From: Chloroflexota bacterium
GTDB lineage: Bacteria > Chloroflexota > Anaerolineae > Anaerolineales > Villigracilaceae
NCBI GenBank assembly: GCA_016191845.1
Contig: JACPVF010000016.1
Span: forward strand, 62,001 to 126,000
Direction: 5' to 3'
DNA: 64,000 bases
The notes under the pieces were generated by a model. The model searched no databases. It worked only from the letters and a program-made list of their open reading frames with translations, and was not told where the DNA came from. Below, piece by piece: positions 8,100 to 14,952 of this stretch. The position numbers were made by a program, and so were the translations under genes. Positions within the stretch are counted from its first letter, which is position 1. Each line of letters begins with the position of its first letter.

Positions 8100-8786
8100 A
8101 TGCTGCCGCTCAGTGACACCGAGTCCAATCGCTACTCCTTCTTCCCGTTCATGACCTTTTTGCTCATTGCGGTCAACATCGGGATTCACCTGATCGTGAC
8201 CTTTACCCCGCAGCAGAACTTCTGGAAGTTCTTGATGTATTACGGCTTCACGCCGACCCTGATTGCGGGGGCGGTTGGCCCTGGCGTCATCTCCAATTTC
8301 ACATCCATCTTCTTGCACAGCGGCTGGACTCACCTGCTGGGCAACATGCTGCCGCTCTGGGTGTTTGGCCGCCGCGTGGAAGATGCCTGTGGCTCCTGGC
8401 GTTTTCTGGCTTTTTATCTTTTGGCGGGAACCTCGGCTAATCTGCTATTTGCCGTGATCCAACACGACTCGCCCATCCCGGGCATCGGGGCCAGTGGGGC
8501 CATCTTTGGGGTTATGGGCGCATATTTGTTGCTATATCCCACGGGGCGTATCCGTACACTGGTCTTCATCAGTTTTGTGCCGCTCTGGCCGCGTATTCGT
8601 GCCATTTGGATCGTGTTGTACTTTGTTGCGATCCAGATCATTCCCGCTGTCGACATTCTGCTCCACAAGGCGGATTACAGCGTGAATCACTGGGCCCACC
8701 TGGGCGGATTCTTTTCTGCGGTGTTCATCCTGCTCTTCATTCGCCCCGAAGCTTACGCCCGTTACGTGAGTGATACCCTCGTGTAG
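8100..8786 (+). CDS. Rhomboid-family intramembrane serine protease
   Basis: 228 residues with six hydrophobic segments. The catalytic Ser is Ser132 in GIGASGAIFGVMG, and the catalytic His is most likely His200 in NHWAHLGGFF. The HSGWTHLLGNM segment (about 73-83) is the conserved L1/TM2 region. It cleaves membrane-spanning substrates within the bilayer. It is the last gene of the ACP/ligase operon, 9 bases after the TPR gene, and is followed by a bidirectional terminator. Confidence 0.93.
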   Translation: MLPLSDTESNRYSFFPFMTFLLIAVNIGIHLIVTFTPQQNFWKFLMYYGFTPTLIAGAVGPGVISNFTSIFLHSGWTHLLGNMLPLWVFGRRVEDACGSWRFLAFYLLAGTSANLLFAVIQHDSPIPGIGASGAIFGVMGAYLLLYPTGRIRTLVFISFVPLWPRIRAIWIVLYFVAIQIIPAVDILLHKADYSVNHWAHLGGFFSAVFILLFIRPEAYARYVSDTLV

Positions 8787-8802
8787 TGGTCTCCGTTAAA
8801 CG

Positions 8803-8837
8803 AAAAGAGCGAGCCTTGACCAGAGGTTCGCTCTTTT
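8803..8837. terminator. Bidirectional terminator between rhomboid and S1 genes
   Basis: AAAAGAGCGA ... TCGCTCTTTT, a 10-bp stem with A and T flanks. It lies between convergent genes and can serve both. Confidence 0.85.
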
Positions 8838-8857
8838 GATTCTTGCCTTGATCGAGA

Positions 8858-9643
8858 TTAACCACCCGTGGGCAGACGCTTCTCGAGCGTGCGATTGAAG
8901 ATATCCTCGCTCTCCTGCGAAGCGCCAGACTTGCGTTTGGCCTTCTGCTGCTGATTGCGGGTCTTGGCGCGGCTCTGTGCCTGCATCCACGCGATTTGCA
9001 TGGCGGTCATCTCGGGCTCGCTGGAAACAGGCTCGGCTTCCATCTCGTAGACTTCATCCTGCTGTTTCTTGCCACGGCGTTTGCCGCCGCCACGTTCCTT
9101 GCGCTCTTCGCGTTCGGGCTTTTCCTCTTCCACGGCCTCGGGAAGCAGGGCTTTCATGCTCAAGCGGATCTGGCGCTTGCGGCGGTCAACTTCCAGCACT
9201 TTGGCTTCGACGTCATCGCCTTCCTTGACGACTTCGTTCGGGGTTTTGACGTAGCCACGGGTCAGTTCGCTGACATGGACCAGACCCGGGCGTTCCGCGC
9301 CAATGTCCACGAAGGCGCCGTAGGTTTCGATGCGCACGACCTTGCCCTTCACGACCATGTCGGGGTGGATTTCACGCCATTCGAGGCCGAGCGGCTCGAT
9401 CATGGTCAATTCGATGCGATCCTTCTTGACGCGGCGCACCCACACGTCAACGATCTGGCCTTCCTTGACCACGTCCTCGACCTTGTTGACGGCTTCCTTC
9501 TGCAGCTGCGAGATGTGGATCACGCCAGGCAAAACATTGCCGACGTCCACAAGAGCGCCGGCAAGGGTGGTCTTGACTACCTTTCCACTGAGTTTGGTCT
9601 TTGGTTCGAGCGCGCTCACGGGCGCGGTGTCAGTAGTAACCAT
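8858..9643 (-). CDS. S1 RNA-binding domain protein (two S1 domains)
   Basis: 261 residues. Two S1 OB-fold repeats: residues about 17-82 (LSGKVVKTTLAGALVDVG ... GVIHISQL) and about 98-167 (VVKGKVVRIETYGAFVDIG ... GLVHVSEL). A Lys/Arg/Glu-rich tail with RGGGKRRGKK and an extended helical C-terminus follow. It resembles short ribosomal protein S1-like proteins, which bind RNA and may assist translation or mRNA stability. It is expressed as a single gene from a strong promoter (TTGACG-N17-TATAAT). Two domains are too few for canonical rpsA, so I give no gene symbol. Confidence 0.9.
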   Translation of the reverse strand: MVTTDTAPVSALEPKTKLSGKVVKTTLAGALVDVGNVLPGVIHISQLQKEAVNKVEDVVKEGQIVDVWVRRVKKDRIELTMIEPLGLEWREIHPDMVVKGKVVRIETYGAFVDIGAERPGLVHVSELTRGYVKTPNEVVKEGDDVEAKVLEVDRRKRQIRLSMKALLPEAVEEEKPEREERKERGGGKRRGKKQQDEVYEMEAEPVSSEPEMTAMQIAWMQAQSRAKTRNQQQKAKRKSGASQESEDIFNRTLEKRLPTGG

Positions 9644-9684
9644 TGTTTTCTCCTGCTTGTAGTTTTGTATAATGCCGAAAAACG

Positions 9685-9713
9685 ATTATACCTGCACGGC
9701 AACATCCCGTCAA
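9685..9713 (-). promoter_or_regulatory. Sigma-70-type promoter of the S1-domain gene
   Basis: On the minus strand TTGACG, exactly 17 bases, TATAAT. The start codon at 9643 is about 40 bases downstream, after GGAG. Confidence 0.85.
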
Positions 9714-9780
9714 TTGCATTGACAGGGAAATTGTCGTGCAGTGTAAACAGGTTGTAAGTTGATGGGGAGAAGAGGAGGCG

Positions 9781-10170
9781 TTAGCGCCAGAGATAATCCA
9801 TGTCCGATTTTTTGTTTTGGCCGTTCTTCTGTGTGCCGTAAACCTCGAACATGCGCACAAAGATATCCATGTCGCCGGGCGTCATCTCGAGGATCTGAAA
9901 ACCCACGTTGAACGAGGTCGGGTCGAAGCGGTCGGGCTCGCACCAACGGCTGATGGCCGAGAAGATCATGAACTGCTTGTCGGCGATCTCCGGGTTCAGG
10001 TCGATGCGCATGACGTAACGCGCATTCAGCGGTACGGCCTTCTGACAGTCGAGTTTGAAACCGCCCGTGCTGATGTCGGTCAGGTGACCCAGCAACTGAC
10101 CTGTCGATTCATCCGTGACGCGCATGTAATACGAAAATTGGCGACGGTCGAGGTGTCTTCGTTCAGCCAT
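9781..10170 (-). CDS. PilZ domain protein (c-di-GMP effector candidate)
   Basis: 129 residues forming a stand-alone PilZ domain. The two c-di-GMP-binding elements are present: an RRQFSYYMR segment (residues 8-16, the RxxxR arm) and DISTGGFKL (about 33-41, the DxSxxG motif). GGAGG precedes the ATG. It is monocistronic between the S1 gene and the thiolase. Together with the c-di-GMP riboswitch near 60 kb it shows that this organism uses c-di-GMP. The partner of this protein is not encoded nearby. Confidence 0.88.
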   Translation of the reverse strand: MAERRHLDRRQFSYYMRVTDESTGQLLGHLTDISTGGFKLDCQKAVPLNARYVMRIDLNPEIADKQFMIFSAISRWCEPDRFDPTSFNVGFQILEMTPGDMDIFVRMFEVYGTQKNGQNKKSDMDYLWR

Positions 10171-10283
10171 GTCAGCCTCCTTTCATTTTTGAAAGGCTGG
10201 TTAAAGTATAAATCATCCCTCTCAATCAGGCAACCGTTTTTACACGGCCTACAGGGTCGGACAAAAGTCCTAGCCCTTAATCG

Positions 10284-10316
10284 AAAAAGCCGCCATCCGA
10301 CACGGACGGCGGCTTT
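10284..10316 (-). terminator. Terminator after the thiolase gene
   Basis: Minus strand AAAGCCGCC-GTCCGTGTCGGA-TGGCGGCTTTTTC: strong stem with a T run, 4 bases after the thiolase stop. Confidence 0.85.
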
Positions 10317-10319
10317 GAG

Positions 10320-11477
10320 TTAGCCTGCTTTCAGGATATGGGTCAGGATGGTGGCGCCCGACCCGCCAATATTCTGCGCCATGCCGATTTTTGCGTCGGC
10401 TACCTGGGTGGGACCACACTCGCCGCGTAATTGTTGTGCCACTTCGACGATCTGATACATGCCTGTCGCGCCGACGGGATGTCCGCGGGCCTTGAGTCCG
10501 CCTCGGGTGCAGACGGGAATCCGCCCTGTAGGGCCGATCTCGTTATCGAGGCCGAGGCGCACTCCCTGGCCTCTTTCCGCGAATCCACACGCCTCAAGCG
10601 AAAGCACCGCCATGATCGAGAACGCATCATGGATCTCGAACACGTCGATGTCCTCGGGGGCCACGCCTGCCATCTCGTAAGCGCGTTTGGCCGAGGAATA
10701 AGCCGCCTGCAGAAAGAGCGGATCGCGGCGGCTGTGGATGGCGATGGTGTCTGTTGCCGAAGCCGACCCCGCCACCTTTACACGCGGACGGTTGGGTAGG
10801 TGCGCCACCTTTTCAGCGGGCACGAGAATGGCAGCTGCTGCGCCATCCCCTGTGGGAGAAGCGTCCAGCAGGCTGATGGGCGTGGCTACCATGCTGGCCT
10901 TCTCGAATCTCTCGGGCGTGACCTTTTCATGCAGGCGTGCGTAGGGATTGTGCATGGCATTGGCATGTGCGTTGATCGGGAAGGGTCCAAAATCGGCGTG
11001 ATTCCAACCGTACTCATGCATGTAACGGCGCATGACCAATGCATTCAGGCCCACGAATGAGACGCCCTGTTCCACCTCGTAATCGGCGTCGGCAGCGGTG
11101 GCCAGGGCGGCGGTCACGTCGTGGCCTGCCTTGTCGCTCATTTTTTCGACACCCACCACCAGCGCGGACTCAACCTCTCCCGAGGCGACAGCCATCAGCC
11201 CCGAACGGAAGGCAGCCGCACCCGAACCGCAGGCGGCCTCCAATTTGACGGCTTCCTGCCCCCACAGCCCGATCCAATCCGAGAAGAACGTCCCCAATTG
11301 GTTTTGTCCATTGACAATGGGGGAAAGCATATTGCCCACGTAGAGCGCGTCCACCTGTTGGAGGCCTGCATCCTGCAGGGCGGCAAAAGCGGCCTCACCG
11401 CCGATCTCGCGCAGGGATTTCTCCCAATGCTCGTCCACAACGGTCTGACCGATTCCTAAAATAGCGACTTCTCGCAT
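10320..11477 (-). CDS. Thiolase-family acetyl-CoA acetyltransferase (SCP2-like)
   Basis: 385 residues. The nucleophilic Cys is Cys83 in AACGSGAAAF, the general-base His lies in GGLKARGHPVGATG, and the C-terminal NIGGSGA glycine motif is present. The second catalytic Cys of classical thiolases is not clear in the C-terminal motif, as is common in the SCP2/archaeal-type thiolases. It probably condenses or cleaves 3-ketoacyl-CoA in acyl-CoA metabolism. There is no HMG-CoA synthase or DUF35 partner beside it, unlike the archaeal mevalonate arrangement. GAGGAACC lies before the ATG. Monocistronic. Confidence 0.85.
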   Translation of the reverse strand: MREVAILGIGQTVVDEHWEKSLREIGGEAAFAALQDAGLQQVDALYVGNMLSPIVNGQNQLGTFFSDWIGLWGQEAVKLEAACGSGAAAFRSGLMAVASGEVESALVVGVEKMSDKAGHDVTAALATAADADYEVEQGVSFVGLNALVMRRYMHEYGWNHADFGPFPINAHANAMHNPYARLHEKVTPERFEKASMVATPISLLDASPTGDGAAAAILVPAEKVAHLPNRPRVKVAGSASATDTIAIHSRRDPLFLQAAYSSAKRAYEMAGVAPEDIDVFEIHDAFSIMAVLSLEACGFAERGQGVRLGLDNEIGPTGRIPVCTRGGLKARGHPVGATGMYQIVEVAQQLRGECGPTQVADAKIGMAQNIGGSGATILTHILKAG

Positions 11478-11610
11478 AAAAGGTTCCTCTTTTTCCTGTG
11501 TTGGGTAAAATTGTACCCGATTGGACTCTCAACTGCTATCCAAACTCCCGCGAACAAAACAGGTCGGAGATTCGTCCTGAATGGGAAGATACTTTTCGAA
11601 GGAGAATCAC

Positions 11611-12081
11611 ATGTCTCGTTGGATTTTGATCGGATTGCTCTTTGGCTTCTTGCTGGCGTCTTGCGCGCCGCTTACTCCTGCCATCTCTCAGGCGCCGCTG
11701 GCCACGCCCACCGCGGCTCCACTCGGTGACTGGTCCCTGCGTATGACCCAGACGGGCGGGATCATGGGCCTGCGCCGTTCCGTGGAAATTTCCAGCGACG
11801 GCCAGATGGCCGTGACGGACGAGCGCACGAAGAAGACTGTCACCGTGCAATTGAGTGACGACGACCTGTCCCGTCTGAAGGCCATGCTCTCGACGATGGC
11901 CTACACAGACTTCAAATCACCTGCTGTGTGCGCCGACTGCTTCGTCTACGACCTGTCGGTGGATCGCGGCAGCGGCAAGCCGTTGACCGTCACCCTCGAC
12001 GATATGAGCCTTGAAGGCTCGGGCCTGACCGACCTGATCAGCCTGATTCGCGGCCTGATGGATAAGGCGCTGAAACCCTGA
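11611..12081 (+). CDS. Small lipoprotein
   Basis: The track start is 10 codons too early: AAGGAG precedes the ATG at 11611. The 156-residue product begins MSRWILIGLLFGFLLASCAP, a lipoprotein signal with lipobox LLASC. The mature part has a beta-rich pattern resembling small secreted inhibitor-like domains, with Cys residues in VCADCF, but no family is recognised. It ends 2 bases before the ATG of the HExxH protein, so the pair is co-expressed. Confidence 0.75.
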   Translation: MSRWILIGLLFGFLLASCAPLTPAISQAPLATPTAAPLGDWSLRMTQTGGIMGLRRSVEISSDGQMAVTDERTKKTVTVQLSDDDLSRLKAMLSTMAYTDFKSPAVCADCFVYDLSVDRGSGKPLTVTLDDMSLEGSGLTDLISLIRGLMDKALKP

Positions 12082-12083
12082 AC

Positions 12084-12620
12084 ATGACGCGCGAAGACTC
12101 TGCCCGCTGGCACGACTCCCTGCTGACGACTCTGGACGCGAGCGGTCTCGAAGGCCGTCTCGCCGCCGACTACCTCCGTGCACATCAGACCACGGTTTGG
12201 TTCCTCAAGCTGCGTCCTCACGTGGGTGCCTTCTGGACTCCGTGGAGGAGTGTCGGTTTGAACCAGACACATTTTACCCGCACCACGCCGCTGACGGATC
12301 CCAGCCTGCTGACTCTCGTCATTCACGAAGTATGTCACCTGCAACAAGGGATGTTGAATGCGCTCTCGGTTCGTGGGGAATTGGAAGCCTGGCAACTGCA
12401 GTTCCGCGAATACCAACGTTTGACTCGACCGTTGACGGATCCTGTTTTGCTGGAGCTTTTATCCCTGCCGTTGAATTGGGACCGCGCTGTTTTGAAGCGT
12501 GCGCGAGAGTTGATGCAGGCGTATGCGGGCAAAGCCTATCGTGCTGACTTGCTTCCTCTATATCCATTTCCTCACGAGTTTCGATATTGGATGACCCGCC
12601 GACCTCCAAGTGGCGTATAG
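12084..12620 (+). CDS. Putative zinc metalloprotease-like protein with HEVCH motif
   Basis: 178 residues, no signal peptide. Contains VIHEVCHLQQG (His81, Glu82, His85), the HExxH signature of zincin peptidases, with acidic residues at Glu99 and Glu101 as possible third ligands. HExxH also occurs by chance and the protein is short, so catalytic activity is inferred only. It is coupled to the lipoprotein gene ending 2 bases upstream. No closer family is recognised. Confidence 0.6.
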   Translation: MTREDSARWHDSLLTTLDASGLEGRLAADYLRAHQTTVWFLKLRPHVGAFWTPWRSVGLNQTHFTRTTPLTDPSLLTLVIHEVCHLQQGMLNALSVRGELEAWQLQFREYQRLTRPLTDPVLLELLSLPLNWDRAVLKRARELMQAYAGKAYRADLLPLYPFPHEFRYWMTRRPPSGV

Positions 12621-12685
12621 CCATCTTCACAAAACTGTCAGTTCGTTTTAATGCAAGCCATATGATTTTGTACTATGATGGATGC

Positions 12686-12881
12686 ATAGGAAAGGAGGTC
12701 CCCAATCGATACACCGCCTGAATTCAAGTCCGAAGGGAAGACCGTGACGCCCTGATCTGGACAAGCAAGAGTGGCTTCCAGACGTTCGCCAAACGCAAAG
12801 AAGGCAACCGATCCGCTCTTTCCCTTCTACAACCAAATCTATTTGTACTTTGACGGATGGGTGCTCCCCATCCGTCTTTTT
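12686..12881 (+). ncRNA. Candidate structured small RNA of unknown family
   Basis: An apparently gene-free transcription unit: TATGAT (12674-12679) just upstream, a well-formed terminator at the end, and no ORF with a normal start. Complementary segments suggest folding: AGGG/CCCT enclosed by GTCC/GGAC at about 12730-12765, then CTGGA ... TCCAG enclosing AGC ... GCT. A perfect AAAGGAGGT sits near the predicted 5' end but is followed by ATC, not a start codon. I do not recognise it as 6S, SRP, tmRNA or a known riboswitch class. It lies between convergent genes, so it is not a leader of an adjacent gene. Confidence 0.5.
12852..12881 (+). terminator. Terminator of the candidate small RNA
   Basis: GACGGATGGG, loop TGCTC, CCCATCCGTC, then TTTTT. 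Confidence 0.9.
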
Positions 12882-12895
12882 GTGTTATGAGAAAG

Positions 12896-12927
12896 AAAAG
12901 AGGAAAGGTGTTGCCTTTCCTCTTTTT
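12896..12927 (-). terminator. Terminator of the sodium-pump decarboxylase operon
   Basis: AAAAGAGGAAAGG, loop TGTTG, CCTTTCCTCTTTTT: 13-bp symmetrical stem that can act on both strands, between the small RNA and the operon. Confidence 0.85.
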
Positions 12928-12980
12928 GGTATGGTTTCGTCGACGTGTCGTTAAAAACGCGTATTTACTCTACTAACAGA

Positions 12981-14111
12981 TTACACGAGCTTGCTGACGA
13001 TCGCCAGCAGGATGCCGCCTGCCATCACCGAGCCAAGTTGACCCGCGGTATTGGCGCCCATGGCGTGCATCAGGATGAAGTTATCGGGATCCTCTTCGCT
13101 GGCCATCTTGGCGGCCAGACGTCCCGCCATGGGGAAGGCGGAGATGCCCGAGGCGCCGATGAGCGGATTGATCTTGCCGCCACTCAGGAAGCACATCAGC
13201 TTGCCGAAGAGCAGACCTGCCACGGTGTCGAGCGCGAAGGCCAACAGGCCCAGCAGCATGATCTGCAGGGTGGCCCAATTCAGGAAGGCGGAGGCGGTCA
13301 TGGTCGAGCCGACGGCCAGGCCGAGGAACAGGGTGGCGATGTTGATGATCTCGTTCTGTGCGGCCTTACTGAGGCGATCCACCACCCCCGAGACCTTGAG
13401 CAGGTTACCGAGCATCAGCATGGAGATGAGCGGAGTCGCCTCGGGGACCAGCAGGCCGACCGCCAGCGTGATGACGATGGGGAAGGCCACCAGCGTGGTC
13501 TGCGAGATGGGCTTGGGTGCATAGTCCATCTGGATCTGGCGCTCTTTCTTGGTGGTGAGCAGTTTCATCAGCGGCGGCTGGATGATGGGGATCAGGCTCA
13601 TGTATGAATAAGCCGCCACTGCGATGGGCGCTAGCAGCTCAGGTGCAAGCTTAGATGCCACGAAGATCGAGGTTGGGCCGTCGATGGCGCCGATCACGCC
13701 GATGGAGGCGGCCTGGTTGAGCGGGAAGCCGAGCAGGATGGCGAGGATCAACGTGCCGAAGATGCCGAATTGTCCCGCCGCACCGAGCAATACCATGCGT
13801 GGCTGCGAGAGCAGCGGACTGAAATCGATCATCGCGCCCACGCCGATGAAGATCAACAGCGGGAACAGCTCGGTTTTGATGCCTGCATCGTAGATGACCT
13901 TCATCATGCCGTCGGCATTGGCAGTCAGGCCCGAGAGCGGGATGTTTGCCAGAATGCAGCCGAAGCCGATGGGCAACAACAGGACGGGCTCATATTCCTT
14001 GGCCACAGCCAGATAGACCAGCACCAGGCCCGCGATGATCATCACCGCATTGCCAGGCGTAAAATTCATCAACCCTTTGGTGAGTTCGGGAAGTAGGACG
14101 CCTAGATCCAT
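12981..14111 (-). CDS. mmdB: Na+-translocating decarboxylase, beta subunit
   Basis: Integral-membrane subunit of the OadB/MmdB/GcdB family, 376 residues with about ten hydrophobic segments. It decarboxylates the carboxybiotin carried by the biotin subunit and pumps Na+ outward. Recognisable parts are the N-terminal region with PIGFGCILANIPL, the NAASIGVIGAIDGPT-type stretch (here QAASIGVIGAIDGPTSI), and the C-terminal SGISAFPMAGR / HAMGANTAGQLGSVMAGG segment. Its start overlaps the end of the biotin-carrier gene by 10 bases. It is the last gene of the operon, followed by a terminator. The substrate is inferred from the alpha subunit. Confidence 0.92.
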   Translation of the reverse strand: MDLGVLLPELTKGLMNFTPGNAVMIIAGLVLVYLAVAKEYEPVLLLPIGFGCILANIPLSGLTANADGMMKVIYDAGIKTELFPLLIFIGVGAMIDFSPLLSQPRMVLLGAAGQFGIFGTLILAILLGFPLNQAASIGVIGAIDGPTSIFVASKLAPELLAPIAVAAYSYMSLIPIIQPPLMKLLTTKKERQIQMDYAPKPISQTTLVAFPIVITLAVGLLVPEATPLISMLMLGNLLKVSGVVDRLSKAAQNEIINIATLFLGLAVGSTMTASAFLNWATLQIMLLGLLAFALDTVAGLLFGKLMCFLSGGKINPLIGASGISAFPMAGRLAAKMASEEDPDNFILMHAMGANTAGQLGSVMAGGILLAIVSKLV

Positions 14112-14539
14112 GCCGCCTCGCCTGCTTCGGCAAAGCGGATCAGCGCCTGTTTATGCGCCACGCTCTGCCCCGCGCTGACCAGCACCTCACCGACCACGCC
14201 CGAGCGCACGGTGCGGATGCTGTTCTTCATCTTCATGGCTTCGATGATCAACACGACGTGCCCCATCTCGATCTTTTCACCGGGTTTGACGAACACCTCG
14301 GTGACGGTGCCAGGCAGCGGCGCGACCAGGTCATTGCCATTCATGTGCTGACTGGCTGAACCGACGGGTAACGCCGCCACGGCGGGACGCGCGGCCTCTT
14401 TCTGGACCGTGGGCTGGGTCCCGTTTTCGGGCTGGATCTCGAAGGTCTGGCCGTCCACCCGCGCCACGACGGGCCGCGCGTTGATGTCCTCGATCTCCAC
14501 TTCGAACGTCTGGTTTTCAACTTTGACTTGATATTTCAT
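14102..14539 (-). CDS. mmdC: Biotin carboxyl carrier subunit of the decarboxylase
   Basis: 145 residues. A C-terminal biotinyl domain (about 75-143) carries the biotinylation site EAMKM, with the Lys between two Met. A Pro/Ala-rich flexible linker precedes it, and an N-terminal domain of about 45 residues (KYQVKVENQTFEVEIED) is typical of OadA-tail or separate carrier subunits. It shuttles CO2 from the carboxyltransferase to the membrane beta subunit. Its coding sequence ends inside the start of mmdB. Confidence 0.93.
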   Translation of the reverse strand: MKYQVKVENQTFEVEIEDINARPVVARVDGQTFEIQPENGTQPTVQKEAARPAVAALPVGSASQHMNGNDLVAPLPGTVTEVFVKPGEKIEMGHVVLIIEAMKMKNSIRTVRSGVVGEVLVSAGQSVAHKQALIRFAEAGEAAWI

Positions 14540-14587
14540 GCTTCATACCTCTTTGCGGAACGCGGACCTGGGTCCGTGTCTGCCAAC

Positions 14588-14917
14588 TTAGCGGCGGCTG
14601 CCTTTTTGCACCAACTGGCGCGAGCGCAATCCCAACTGCCAGGCCGAGACCACCGAAGGAGTCGGCGGGGGAAGGGGATGCGCGGCGGAGAGTTCCTGCT
14701 CGGCCAGGGCCAGGGCCACAGCGACAGCCGCGGCGCGGGCCTGGAGTCCGCTGTCCACGCTGGGAGCAGCTTCGGGCGCGGACTCTTCGCCAGAGTCCTT
14801 TTCCTTGATGAGGCTCGTTATCAGCGACATGAGTCCCCACAGCACGATGATCGCTCCAAAGACCAGTCCCATCCCGACCGCGGTGATTTGTAAACTGAGA
14901 ATTATGTCATTAGCCAT
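14588..14917 (-). CDS. Decarboxylase gamma subunit (OadG-like)
   Basis: 109 residues with one N-terminal membrane helix (AVGMGLVFGAIIVLWGLMSLI), then charged and Ala/Pro-rich cytoplasmic sequence, the usual OadG/MmdD layout. The gamma or delta subunit anchors and assembles the complex. It lies between the alpha subunit (35 bases upstream) and the biotin carrier (48 bases downstream). The sequence itself is weakly conserved, so the call depends on size, topology and position. Confidence 0.82.
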   Translation of the reverse strand: MANDIILSLQITAVGMGLVFGAIIVLWGLMSLITSLIKEKDSGEESAPEAAPSVDSGLQARAAAVAVALALAEQELSAAHPLPPPTPSVVSAWQLGLRSRQLVQKGSRR

Positions 14918-14952
14918 AGTGCCTCTTTATATGACCGTGGATGGCCCATCGC

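Noticed and set aside
12945-13607. Plus-strand ORFs over the decarboxylase genes (12945-13607, 15364-16080 and others)
   Set aside because: Shadows of mmdA and mmdB; low-complexity composition and no start signals.
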